Shown: one piece after another, positions 35,625 through 47,499 of the stretch
How the letters are laid out: each line of letters opens with the position of its first letter
Numbering within the stretch: the stretch's first letter is position 1
Source of the DNA: Siphonodentalium dalli
Lineage: Eukaryota; Mollusca; Scaphopoda; Gadilida; Siphonodentaliidae
Direction of reading: 5' to 3'
Assembly (NCBI GenBank): GCA_032622095.1
Contig: CP136064.1
Location: forward strand, 43,540,989-43,604,988
DNA length: 64,000 nucleotides
Notes under the pieces: generated by a model
Told to the model about the DNA's origin: nothing
What the model saw: only the letters and a program-made list of their open reading frames with translations
Databases searched by the model: none
Made by a program: the position numbers and the translations under genes

Positions 35625-37515
35625 CAAAATTCTACCTAGATTTTTCACCAAGCATCTTCATACATTTCTGTTATCGACATATCGTGACTTTAAACCAATA
35701 TATGTATTAACAGTATTATAAATCCATATTGTCTTCAGATGAGTTACCTACGGTCCCGATTCCTTTTGTAAATTCTTATGTACAAATACACCGAAAAGGT
35801 AATGGATGCGCAGAAAGAGAGAAGCCGCATATATATCCTTGCGGGAACACTCGCTATGTACGTATTGCTCCAGAGAATCATAGTGGCCGAGCCTGGATCA
35901 GCTATAGGGGTGAAGCTACACGCGTGGTTATTGGGAGACTCGATACCGTCGTTTTTCTCCAGAGAATCAATCATAGTATATATCATGTCATGAATATAAC
36001 CTTGTATGGTAATGTCCGTAGAGATCATATTCCATCCGCTCAAACACTGATAACTTATTGGTGTTCTTACTGGGAACTATATAACTTTGGTCAGACGACA
36101 CATGTATGGCAGACATTTCTGCATTAAGACCTGATCCCCAATAATCTGTTTCACAGTAGGGGAAATAGGGATGATATCGGCCCAACATTACACTATTTAA
36201 GTGACTTTTGAGAACCGATTTCGAAATAAACATTGAATTGATTCCGGTGAAAATTCCATAATTGTAAGCGACGCAAAGCAAAATCGGCTGACAAAAGTCG
36301 TCCAATCACAAAATTCCCCTCATAACATCAAAATGTTCACATATTTTGAACTGGCAGATAGACAGAGTTATCTCTATGGGCATAGTCATTGTGGAAATGT
36401 GTCTAAAACCATTACATTACCATTTCATGGCATGACCTACACTTATAGCGAATCAGATACACATCAGAAGTTACGTATTCTTGTGGTTAGTACAGGAGTA
36501 CTCGATTCGACCATATTTTTCTTGAGAATCACTTATAGCCGCCGAATCAGGAAGTTACACATGTGGTTAGTTTGAGAAGCTTAATGGCATCGCAATTAGT
36601 CATAATCATGACGTATTTATCCAGAGACTATAATTGTTATTGAAATCCGTGGGAAGATCCGCAGAATATGGATTAATGATTATCCTTACGTCGACTGTCG
36701 GCATTAATCGGGTAAGATCCGAGGTGAGCTCCACGCCGGATACGGTTATAACTCCGTCAGCACCACTTGATTAGAGAGCTCTTAGGCTGCATTTACCGGC
36801 TCATGTTCCGGAAGCTCTGATCTGTCATTGTGTCCGTGAACAGTATTTATTGCCAGCGCCCTCATCCGACTCATTTATTCGTGGACATCAGCCAGCCGTA
36901 TACAAACACACTTTGTATTTTAAGACATATATTGATTCAGTGATGTCTTCAAATAACAGGTATTGAGGTCATGTGTAATAGGCAGGGAAATATCCAGGGC
37001 TCTGATATGTTACCTGTTACAGGTTCGGGTGGGTGCCCATATTTATCAAATTCCTACTGGACTGTATTTGGTCAACTTGTTCAAGGCCAAATGTCCTAGT
37101 TCAATAACGAATACTATATATAAGTAATAAATCGGCAGTTGCAATGGAGCCTTTAGTTCTATATGCACAATTGCCCAGTCATACGTATTACGAACTATCA
37201 AATCATATGGGACATACATGTATACTCAAGGGGAAACGGATGTCCACCACCCCAAACAAAAATATGGGTTCTTATCTGCGTGGTATAGCACATGTATGTA
37301 TATATTGGTTATATATTTTCATTGGGTAGAATTGTGCGATGTTTCCTCCCCGTGCAATAAAACTGCTAAAGTTGTGGTTTTGCCCCAGGATGATGGATGC
37401 AGACCACTAAATACCTCGTCGTCCTAGATATGTCCAGCACATCGGATTTTTTGAACGACTTCCAAATGTAACTTTAAATGCCAAAAACAAAAAATACGAC
37501 GCATTTGTAACCGGG
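35625..37515. other. Gene-free stretch with weak internal repeats
   Basis: Phrases such as CTCCAGAGAATCA and TGGTTA recur near 35,869, 35,959 and 36,520 with flanking ACTCGAT(A/T)C, suggesting a decayed repeat of roughly 90-100 bp. No gene is recognised. Confidence 0.35.
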
Positions 37516-37662
37516 TTACTGGTCGGAGCTAACAAACGAGCAAGCGTTGAGACTAAAATGTTGAATAAATTGTCGGAAAAAACAACAAGATTCTAGGAAT
37601 CCACGGACTTGTTTGACATTTGATGGGACGGGTAGGTTTCTGATTGCCTCAAGAAACCACCA
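37516..37662 (-). pseudogene. Ty3/Gypsy pol fragment (after the reverse transcriptase)
   Basis: About 33 residues on the minus strand (about 37,650 down to 37,552) read EAIRNLPVPSNVKQVRGFL and FFRQFIQHFS. This is the strongly conserved stretch after the reverse-transcriptase core in Ty3/Gypsy elements (consensus style: A-I-x-x-x-P-x-P-x-x-x-x-x-x-R-x-F-L-G ... Y-R-x-F-I). No catalytic motif, protease, integrase or LTR can be seen nearby, so it is a small remnant. Confidence 0.65.
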
Positions 37663-38149
37663 CGTATTTGTAACCCAGTAACCCGTTTTTTTTCTTCTGC
37701 CATGTCCCCACAATGCCATACTGCACGGTGTAGCATCCGCGGCACGTGTAACCTGTGGGCCTTACACATTAATAAGTTTAAGCCCGTACGTGACAAGTGA
37801 CAAGATATTGTGTCGCCAGCGCCATTTTCCTACCTGTTTCGTGCAGCCTGTGTGGAATGCGTGCATGAACATTAATAAAGACGATAAAATGACCCGATAA
37901 AATGTTAAACGTGTCCGTAACACGATATGTTGTTGGCAACACATTCTTCCAACCTGTTCCGTATAGTATGGAAGCCGTTCGCGTTAACAAAGACGATATA
38001 ATGTCAAACTGTATGATGCTACGTCGTAGCTCTCATTAGTACCGTGACCCGATCGTGTCCCATGCGCGTGACGTTTTGTCTGGCTTGAAAGTGAAGCCGT
38101 ATGCTTTAATAAAAGACGATGTCAGGATAAAATAAAGTTATGTTGGTAT

Positions 38150-38710
38150 GTCTTCACCCTTCCATGACTGTAGCTTCTTGATTTTTTGCGAAAACCCTGT
38201 GCCAATGCGTTCTCTTATATATATGCGCGTCCCATAGGGAGCCTGGTATATATTAAGAGCATACATTCACCTAACAATATTTACTTTCACATTATAGTAG
38301 TGCATTACATTATATATATGCAAGGCTCCATATGGGAAACTCGCATATATAAGAGCATTCACAGGCACGTGACATCGTGTGATATAGGCGTCTTCTTCCA
38401 ACGACTTGGATTGTTTAGCCCGGAAGCCGTACATACATGTTTTGACCCATCCATGAATGGAGCGTCCTTAAATTTTGCGAATACCATGTGCCAATGCATT
38501 ATCTTATATATGCGATCTCCCATAAGGAGTCTCGCATTATATAAGATAATACATTGGCCTAACAATATTTGTAACCTTGTAAGCATAACATTTTCTTATA
38601 CATGCCAGGCTTCCTATATATGGGAGACTCGCATAATTATATAAGACAATGTACTGGAACATTATATTTAATGCTGCAGCAGCGCAGCTTCCGTGTGGAA
38701 GTGTAATAAA
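38150..38710. mobile_element. Diverged palindrome elements (two pairs)
   Basis: GCGAAAACCCTGTGCCAATG at 38,188 begins a diverged palindrome pair ending near 38,366. A second pair starts at about 38,485 (GCGAATACCATGTGCCAATG) and ends near 38,660, followed by TTTAATGCTGCAGCAGCGCA and GCTTCCGTGTGGAAG. Between them is a piece of the GGAAGCCGTAC repeat. The ends resemble the TGACGGGGGCT family (55,769) but TTAA is degraded. Arm mismatches show these copies are old. Confidence 0.6.
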
Positions 38711-38882
38711 GGTTACATTGTAAGTTATGTTGGTACGTCGCAATTGGTGTTAATTTTATGATTCGTGACCCTGATTTGATCCTGGAATGTGACATCATGT
38801 GATATAAGTGTCTTCTTCCAATGACAGACGTGTGTTGTCTGGCCTGGAAATTCGTACATATTAAAGACGATGACAGAACCAA

Positions 38883-39316
38883 ATTTGTGACGACAATGGT
38901 ATGTCAAATGCAGTCGAAAGTCGGGATTTTTTTTACCCTGTGCCAATGCATTCTCTTATATATGCGAGTCGACCATAGGTCGCCTCGCATATATAAGAGA
39001 ATGCATTAGCCTAACAATTTTTTACAATTTTAATAATTTTTTCTTGTATTCTTTAACAATTTTATAATTTCACCCATACAGAGCCCCAGACAAACATGAG
39101 CAGACGACACTCTTCTATATGCTTCCATATATGGGTGGGGCTCCCTGCAGGGTAATCGATGTTTTTTATTTTATGTCCTAAAAATTGTACGAAACATTTA
39201 TTTAAAAAAAATGATAAAAAATTGTTAGGCCAATGCATTCTCTTATATATGCGAGGCGACCTACGACTGGATTTGATATGGCGGTTCACATTTGTGACGA
39301 CAATGGTATGTCAAAT
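38883..39316. mobile_element. Palindrome-bearing MITE, GTGACCC family, copy 4, with 27-bp flanking repeat
   Basis: A perfect 27-bp direct repeat (begins ATTTGTGACGACAATGG, ends TATGTCAAAT) lies at 38,883-38,909 and 39,290-39,316. Between the copies is a GTGACCC-family element with the left palindrome intact (from 38,942) and the middle in standard orientation. The right palindrome is cut in half: GCGAGGCGACCT joins directly to ACGACTGGATTTGATATGGC, removing one arm plus the GGCACAGGG region. The left outer end is replaced by the flanking repeat. Confidence 0.75.
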
Positions 39317-39430
39317 TCTTCCCAATTGTAAGTTTCATGAACCGGTTGTATTTCGGAACGTGACCTTGAACGATCAGAGTCCTCTTTCAATTACCTGTTC
39401 CTTGTAGCCTGGAAGCCGTACACATCAATA

Positions 39431-40733
39431 AGGATGGTGCCTCAATATTTTCCGGCCTTGTCTCCTTCGAACGCAATCTCCTCGCTCTTGCGTTAACGAA
39501 TGAGTATCTGACGAGAGTTGATGGATATTGTCGCTATGGAATCCCGATATGCGCGGCATTTCATTGCAGCTCAGGGTTGCCTTCGCGATGGGTTGGATGG
39601 TTCGAATGATAAATATGGCATTATAGATGTCGTACAGATACGCCGTACACAGAAAAAAAACTTCAAGAATTTAAAATCTGAATTATTGTCGCTGTGGGTG
39701 AATATGGTGTACGAAAGACGTGTGAATGAAGTGAGCCAGATGTGAGCGAATTGGAGGAATGTCACTTGATTTCTAATAATCTGTATATCTATCTTTGTAT
39801 TAACATTCCTTCACTGATATATTTTTATTGCAATTCATAATTTTTTTTTTTTAAATCATACCCTCGTGGTAATTAGGTCAATCGAACATCCAATATCTGA
39901 GACATCCAACATTCGTAATGAAAACAAATCATGGGATCCATGCACCATCTCGAAGTTTTAAAATCCAATAAAACATTGGAGACTGTTCAATTATGTACTT
40001 TGTTGTGCTATTTGAGTAATAAATCATCATCCTCTTCAGATTGTGACAATTGTACCGGAAATGTTCTACTATGAGAAATGTCTACACCACAACCAGTTTC
40101 CGCTTTGTTGGTTTATCTAAAATGTTGGTGAACTCATACAATAAGATGGTTTACAAATTACGCCAGGTCGTCACTGTGATGGCTGCGAGAGCAATGGAGT
40201 ACCAAGACTATTGACACTCTGATGTTAACTGATTAATGGGACAATTAATGATTAATAACAGACCAACAACAATTTTACCCAGTGCATGCACATGTTTATT
40301 ACCTATTATATGATATGTCAAAATAGTTATGTGTTGCCGGGAGACTTATACATAATGTATATTTATATACTGTCATTGTTGTCAACTACTTTTGTAAATA
40401 TCTCTTCTGTATATAAATGTTCTCATGGATCGAGAGAAATAAACATTTGAATTTGGAAACATACTTCGGACAATCCCAATTACGCAACTTCGTACAGATA
40501 GAGGTTTCATGCTTGGTATGCGGACAGCGCATGCAATTGCACTTGAAACCTTGAAAGTTATCGCCCATCTTTAATGTCATTCTATAGTTATATGTGCCGA
40601 ATTTCGTGACATGTTTCAGGCATATTTCGTATATGGCTTCCATATATATATATATATATATACATTATATAAAGGGTTGTATCATCCAACAATCAAAGTT
40701 TACAGATGACACAAAAACAATTTATCTCTGGAT
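39431..40733. other. Gene-free stretch
   Basis: An open frame at 39,518-39,745 has no recognised motif. A (TA)n run lies at 40,643-40,662. No repeats are otherwise recognised. Confidence 0.3.
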
Positions 40734-42110
40734 ATAACTGATAACATTGCATGGTAATCCTTTATATAACTGATAACATTGCATGGTAATCCTTTATATA
40801 ACTGATAACATTGTATGGTAATCCTTTATATAACTGATAACATTGCATGGTAATCATTTATATAACTGATAACATTGTATGGTAATCCTTTATATAACTG
40901 ATAACATTGCATGGTAATCATTTATATAACTGATAACATTGTATGGTAATCCTTTATATAACTGATAACATTGTATGGTAATCCTTTATATAACTGATAA
41001 CATTGCATGGTAATCATTTATATAACTGATAGCATTGTATGGCAATCCTTTATATAACTGATAACATTGTATGGTAATCATTTATATAACTGATAACATT
41101 GCATGGTAATCCTTTATATAACTGATAACATTGCATGGTAATCCTTTATATAACTGATAACATTGTATGGTAATCCTTTATATAACTGATAACATTGCAT
41201 GGTAATCATTTATATAACTGATAACATTGTATGGTAATCCTTTATATAACTGATAACATTGCATGGTAATCATTTATATAACTGATAACATTGTATGGTA
41301 ATCCTTTATATAACTGATAACATTGTATGGTAATCCTTTATATAACTGATAACATTGCATGGTAATCATTTATATAACTGATAACATTGTATGGTAATCC
41401 TTTATATAACTGATAACATTGTATGGTAATCCTTTATATAACTGATAACATTGCATGGTAATCCTTTATATAACTGATAACATTGCATGGTAATCCTTTA
41501 TATAACTGATAACATTGCATGGTAATCATTTATATAACCGATAACATTGCATGGAAATAATTTATAAAACTGATAACATTGCATGGAAATCATTTATAAA
41601 ACCGATAACATTGCATGGAAATAATTTATATAACTGATAACATTGTATGGTAATCCTTTATATAACTGATAACATTGTATGGTAATCCTTTATATAACTG
41701 ATAACATTGCATGGTAATCATTTATATAACTGATAACATTGTATGGTAATCCTTTATATAACTGATAACATTGTATGGTAATCCTTTATATAACTGATAA
41801 CATTGTATGGTAATCCTTTATATAACTGATAACATTGCATGGTCATCCTTTATATAACTGATAACATTACATGGTAATCATTTATATAACTGATAACATT
41901 GCATGGTCATCCTTTATATAACTGATAACATTGCATGGAAATCATTTATAGAACTGATAACATTGCATGGAAATCATTTATATAACTGATATCATTTCAT
42001 GGTAATCATTTATATAACTGATAACATTGTATGGTAATCCTTTATATAACTGATAACATTGCATGGTAATCATTTATATAACTGATAACATTACATGGCA
42101 ATCCTTTATA
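40734..42110. repeat. 32-bp minisatellite, about 43 copies
   Basis: The unit is ATAACTGATAACATTGCATG plus GTAATCCTTTAT. It varies mainly at GCATGG/GTATGG and TCC/TCA, with rarer GGAAATC, GGTCATC and ACCGAT forms. Blocks of variants (for example GTATGG-TCC, GCATGG-TCA) repeat in the same order, pointing to higher-order amplification. The last units before 42,110 are degenerate. Confidence 0.95.
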
Positions 42111-43689
42111 TCACAGTTGTTATGAACATATCAACTATCATATTCATATTTCTCATGGTTGGTGAGAAAAAAATCCTTTCGTGGTTTTATACAACATTTT
42201 ATAGGTAACAATTAAGTCAATTTCTCTTTGTCGCTTTGTCTCCGGCCATGCCTCTTCAGACAATCAATATAACGGTTTTGAAAATAGGACGATGGACATT
42301 TTAGAATTAACGTAAACTATCGAGGGATACGACATTTTAGAACACTATTTTTCCGAAAAATGGCATTTATATTTTAAAAGTTTCCAATTTCCCTAAGGAT
42401 GCGATACGTTCTAAATAATTGTGCAAACGTGCTTTCGCGCCAAAAAGTCAGATATAACATTTAAGACGATTTACAAGTGTGCATAATGGACAATGGATGT
42501 GCAATTTGTATGTATAAGTCACGCAGTAGACAAGATGTAATTTTTGAGTCCAATTTAGTATGGCTGTATTCCTAGCTGGTGATTTTTTCATATATCTGTC
42601 AACGTTGAAGAGGAATCATATAGAAAAAGGAAACAATTCCCGGGAACTGCGTAAAGTAATCACGATTATTGATCCGATTGTCCGCCGTTCGTTTGCTCGT
42701 CTGGTCAGATATGTCACAATTTGAAATACTGATCTATATGCCGTGTTCAGCACACGATATTGTCTACTCATGCAGTTTTCAAATGACCGGTCGTCACACA
42801 CGACGGTTATCCATGTATATATTATGCATATACTTTTGTACTTTAAATATTGTATTGGGTTGTAATAATATACAACGGGATCGAGGCACAAGCTATCTTA
42901 ACTTAGCTAGCCCTCTCCCGAATACAAACATTGATAATGCATTGTTATAAAGTGACAATATGGCGATAACAATAAAGTAATAATAGGCGATAACAGAAAA
43001 GTGTCCCCAAACGGTGTTTGAATTAATAATTATGTCGTATAACATACCCAAGCGTGATGTCTAGTTGCCAAGACGAACAGTTGAACGGTTGTACTGCTAT
43101 ATTGGTCCACATGTATACGTATACATGTATATCCATGCATTAATAAATCAGAGATACATGTAAGAAACCATGTCTGCACAAATAACAACGACATAGCATG
43201 TATCTACACAAAACCAACGGTACATTTATCAATATAATTTAATTATTCTAAAATTCTACGGGACCTCGTTGGATCAATATTGGTAAGATTGATGACTGAT
43301 TACGTTAATATTTGTTGACGGACGATATAGCGAAGTTCATTCGTATCCTGATCAGGGCGGTATCGTGAACCACGCAAAGGAAACATAGCCTGATCCATGT
43401 GTGTGGTCGATTTCGTGGTTGGTAACACCGTTGGTTGTTTCTGACTTCAGTTGAGTGCTATACATGCAGGTGAAATTAACCCTTCGTAACTTCGCGAGGT
43501 CTTCCATTCACCCATACAATTGAAAGTTGCGTTAATGCCTAGCAAATGAAACGACGATGTACCCATTGCAAATCAAGAGTACACACGGCATTACATGTCG
43601 AACTAAAAGCATAATGTTACAATGAAGACGGTTGTGGAGAGTATAGGGACACTTGGGACCAGGGAATAAACTTGCTATTTATTTTACAA
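42111..43689. other. Gene-free stretch
   Basis: Overlapping anonymous frames on both strands at 42,616-42,950 show no motif. GTATACGTATACATGTATAT (about 43,113) is a simple palindromic patch. Confidence 0.3.
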
Positions 43690-46555
43690 CTAGCTGATGT
43701 GCCCGACTTCGTCCGGGCTATTTAGGTATTTCTTTGCCATCGTACGTTGACCAATACTGAGCGAACAACATTGAAACGTATTAGGAGAAAGAAAAAAACT
43801 ATTGTTCGATTGGTCCCGAAACTTTCTGAAACATGCCTATATGAGCGTGTTTGATCGAGGTCAAGGCCAAGAACACAGTCGCACGTTAAATTGGATCAAA
43901 GTAGGCCTACATACCAAATTTGAGTCGGATCGGTCGAGCAGTATATAACATACATACGCACACACACATACATACACACAAACACACAGGCAGAAGTTCC
44001 AAAATATATAATAGACTAGCCGATGAGCCCGACGTTGTCCGGGCTATTCAAAAACCACAGCCGACGTTGTCCGGGCTATTCAAAAACCAAATTTCAAGTC
44101 GATAGCTCCACCCGTTTCCGAGATCTGGTCTGTGCATGCGCGAAGCTGGCGTCGCACGGGCTCGGCGATCCGATCAAATTCGTATGCGGGACAAGATACA
44201 TTTACATAGCAAATTTCAAGTCGATAGCTCCACCCGTTTCCGAGATCTCGTCTGCGCATGCGCGAAGCTGGCGTCGCACTGGCTCGGCGACCCGATAAAA
44301 TTCGTAACCGGGGCAAGGTACATTCACATACCAAATTTCAAGTCGATAGCTCCACCCGTTTCCGATATCTGGTCTGCGCATGCGCGAAGCTGGCGTCGCA
44401 CGGGCTCGACAAGATAAAATTCGTACTCGGGGCAAGATACATTCACCTACCAAATTTCAAGTCGATAGCTCCACCCGTTTCCGAGATCTCGTCTGCGCAT
44501 GCGCTGCACTGGCGTCGCACGGGCTCGCCAATACGACAACGACCACCGCCTGGTCAAACTACACACACGTACCAAGTTTCGTCCCGATCGGTCGAGAATC
44601 GTAGATTTGTATTAATGACAGACAGACAGACAAACAGGCAGACAGACAGAGGTCTTCAAAATATATATGAGACTAGCCGATGAGCCCGACGTTGTCCGGG
44701 CTATTCACATACCAAATTTCAAGTCGATAGCTCCACCCGTTTCCGAGATCTCGTCTGCGCATGCGCGAAGCTGGCGTCGCACGGGCTCGGCTACCCGATA
44801 AAATTCGTATCCGGTAAGATACATTCACATAGCAAATTTCAAGTCGATAGCTCCACCCGTTTCCGAGATCTCGTCTGCGCATGCGCGAAGCGGGCGTCGC
44901 ACGGGCTCGGTGACCCGATAAAATTCGCATCCGGGGCAAGATACATTCACATAGCAAATTTCAAGTCGATAGCTCCACCCGTTTCCGAGATCTCGTCTGC
45001 GCATGCGCGAAGCGGGCGCCGCACGGGCTCGGCGACTCGATAAAATTTGCATCCGGGGCAAGATACATTCACATAGCAAATTTCAAGTCGATAGCTCCAC
45101 CCGTTTCCGAGATCTCGTCTGCGCATGCGCGAAGCGGGCACCACACGGGCTCGCCAATACGACAACGACGACCGCCTGGTCAAACTACACTCACGTACCA
45201 AGTTTCGTCCCGATCGGTCAAGAATCGTAGATTTGTATTAATGACAGACAGACAAACAAACATACATACAGACAGAGGTCTTCAAAATATATATGAGATT
45301 ATGTATTGACTTCGCGTCCGGGCTATTTATGCATTTCTTTGTGATCGCCTCCGTCTGGGCAGAATATACAGCGTCTTGACAAACTATTGTTCGATCGGCC
45401 CACAAACGTTGCCTATATGAGCGTATGTGGTCATGGTCAAGTTCAAGGACACGACGCACGTGAAATTGGACCCGCCATATTGTTCCCGAGATCAAAGTGG
45501 GCCTACATACCAAATTTGAGTCGGATATGTCGAGGTCCAGAAACTTGCCTATGTGAGCGTACATATTCAAGGTCAAGGACACGGTCGCACGTGAAATTGG
45601 ACCCGCCCATAGTGTTCCCGTGATCAAAGTAGGCCTACATACCAAATGTGAGTCGATTCAGTCGAGGTCCAGAAACATGCCTATATGAGCTTAACCATGA
45701 GCGAGGTCAAGGACACGGTCCCACGTGAAATTGGACCCGCCCATATGTTACCGGGATCAAAGTAGGCCTACATAACAAATTGGAGTCGGATCGGTCGAGC
45801 AGTTTTCGAGTATGTAACACACGCATACATGGAGACAGAAGTTCCAAAATATATAATAGACTAGCCGATGAGCCCGACGTTGTCCGGGCTATTCATCCGG
45901 GCTATTCAAAAACCAAATTTCAAGTCGTTAGCTCCACCCGTTTCCGAGATCTGGTCTGCGCATGCGCGAAGCTGGCGTCGCACGGGCTCGGCGACCCGAT
46001 AAAATTCGTATCCGGGGCAAGATACATTCACATACCAATTTCAAGTCGATAGCTCCACCCGTTTCCGAGATCTCATCTGCGCATGCGCGAAGCTGGCGTC
46101 GCACGAGATCGGCGACCCGATAAAATTCGTATCCGAGGCAAGATACATTCACATACCAAATTTCAAGTCGATAGCTCCACCCGTTTCCGAGATCTCGTCT
46201 GCGCATGCGCTGCACGGGCGTCGCACGGGATCGCCAATACGACAACGTCCACCGCCTGGTCAAACTACACACACGTACCAAGTTTCGTCCCGATCGGTCG
46301 AGAATCGTAGATTTGTATTAATGACAAATATACAGACAAACATACAGACAGACAGACAAACAAACAGACAGAGGTCTTCAAAATATATATGAGACTAGCC
46401 GATGAGCCCGACGTTGTCCGGGCTATTCAAAAACCAAATTTCAAGTCGATAGCTCCACCCGTTTCCGAGATCTCGTCTGCGCATGCGCTGCACGGGCGTC
46501 GCATGGGCTCGCCAATACGACAAGGACGACCGCCTGGTCAAACTACACACATTTT
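43690..46555 (+). mobile_element. Cluster of six head-to-tail retroposon-like units
   Basis: Units start at 43,690, 44,016, 44,673, 45,297, 45,861 and 46,395. All but the fourth open with CTAGC(C/T)GATG(A/T)GCCCGAC and a GTCCGGGC hairpin. Units 1 and 4 share ATTTCTTTG, GTCAAGG(C/A)C and AAATTTGAGTCGGAT(C/A) and end CAGAAGTTCCAAAATATATA. Units 2, 3 and 5 end with CGATCGGTC, GAATCGTAGATTTGTATTAA, an (ACAG)n run and GGTCTTCAAAATATATATGA. The tails resemble 3' ends of non-autonomous, RTE-like retroposons. The element family is unproven. Long open frames here simply read the repeats. Confidence 0.7.
44088..46500 (+). repeat. 122-bp internal subrepeats within the retroposon units
   Basis: CAAATTTCAAGTCGATAGCT, then CCACCCGTTTCCGAGATCTC, GTCTGCGCATGCGCGAAGC and CGATAAAATTCGTA, forms a 122-bp subunit. 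Starts include 44,088, 44,210, 44,332 and 44,451 in unit 2. Unit 3 has about four, unit 5 three and unit 6 one. The last subunit of each block switches to GCCAATACGACAACG and the tail. It is GC-rich compared with the surroundings and has a GCGCATGCGC palindrome in each unit. Confidence 0.85.
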
Positions 46556-47499
46556 AAATTGAGCTTTCCGATGAATGGCAACAAGCCATATTTCCGACTA
46601 AATCCTGAAAAGATACCCATAATTCTGCTGTGGTTAAGATGTCGATTAATTAGAGCATTACTGTGAAATATTTTAATAGTGGTTGTATTAGTTGTTGTAA
46701 ATCTACTATAATCAAGATGACTTGTCTCGTCGTTTTTGCAAACATCGGCGCACCCATTTTTACATTTTTCAATATTATATATGTTCTTGAATGTTTCTTA
46801 CTAACACTGGCTTTTTCTCTAATCGCTCGGCTTAACCAAACACCGCGAAAATGGCAATGTAAGAAAAATAACGGCATCAGTTTGCCCTACCAGTATAATA
46901 TCAATTCAGCAGGACCCCCAACATCATAGCAGTTCCACTTGGTCAGGGGTTTGAATAGAGCAGATGAAAAAGTAATTATACTTCGTTGCGGGGGGAGGGG
47001 GTATAGTATACTGAATCAGCTTGTCCGTCCGTCGTCCGTCCGTGGACACAAATTTGTACGGAGGTTTTCTCAGTCGTTTTTTTTATCATTTTCCGTGAAA
47101 CTTGGCAAAGACATAAAAAACCATGGAAACCTGTGTACCTGCAATTATGGCGTCTGTCAGCCTTTTTTTGGTGGAGTTATTCCCCTTTTTCGACTTAGAA
47201 CATTTTCGCAACATGCATAATTTTTTCCGAGATTTTATTCCTACGTTTCTCGGTCAATACGTTTGGATTATGGTTAGGGGTTAGGGTTGTGCACCTGCAA
47301 TGGGAATCTGTTATTTTATTATGTTAACTAAATGTTTACTGACATGTGAAATATCTTAGTGTTTAAAATACATGTACGGGGGGGGGGGGGGTATCATTAG
47401 TCCCATTGGGACAGTCACACCTCTAGTTTAAATGTGTCCTCGTTTACGGTACATGTAGTATAGGATAAAATTTAACTGATCGCGTTTATTGTGCCTGTC
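46556..47499. other. Gene-free stretch with a TCCGTCCG-type dispersed repeat
   Basis: About 46,985-47,220 reads GGGGGAGGGGGTATAGTATA, CTTGTCCGTCCGTCGTCCGT, then GGACACAAATTTGTAC and TTTCCGTGAAACTTGGCAAA. This recalls a repeat type met in molluscs and other marine invertebrates (from memory, not searched). A poly-G run lies at about 47,379-47,390. Confidence 0.45.

Larger units (their letters stand above)
37740..39430. repeat. Degenerate repeat cluster (GGAAGCCGTAC...TTAATAAAGACGAT)
   Basis: A motif of the form CTTCCAACCTGTT, then GCCTGGAAGCCGTAC, then ATTAATAAAGACGATG recurs, degenerate, at about 37,840-37,890, 37,945-38,000, 38,075-38,120, 38,390-38,435, 38,815-38,875 and 39,395-39,440. GATATAAGTGTCTTCTTCCA and ACATC(A/G)TGTGATATA accompany it twice (38,367 and 38,788). 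It looks like an old tandem or satellite-like family that later received the palindrome elements at 38.15-38.71 and 38.88-39.32 kb. Confidence 0.55.

Noticed and set aside
44016-44060. Hammerhead ribozyme (CCGATGAG followed by a GCCCGAC/GTCCGGGC stem)
   Set aside because: The first core box is CCGATGAG rather than CTGATGA, and no GAAA box follows the stem. The other units show the same lack.
44258-44683. 141-codon open frame with Arg-rich repeats, and several similar frames to 46.3 kb on both strands
   Set aside because: They read through the 122-bp subrepeats in all frames. The period is not a multiple of three and the frames shift between units.
44080-45201. Conserved minus-strand 84-codon protein family (RMRRRDLGNGWSYRLEI type)
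   Set aside because: This is the opposite strand of the 122-bp subrepeat; similarity between frames is DNA repeat identity.
47270-47290. Telomeric repeat (GGTTAGGGGTTAGGGTT)
   Set aside because: Only about two imperfect units within ordinary sequence. No array.
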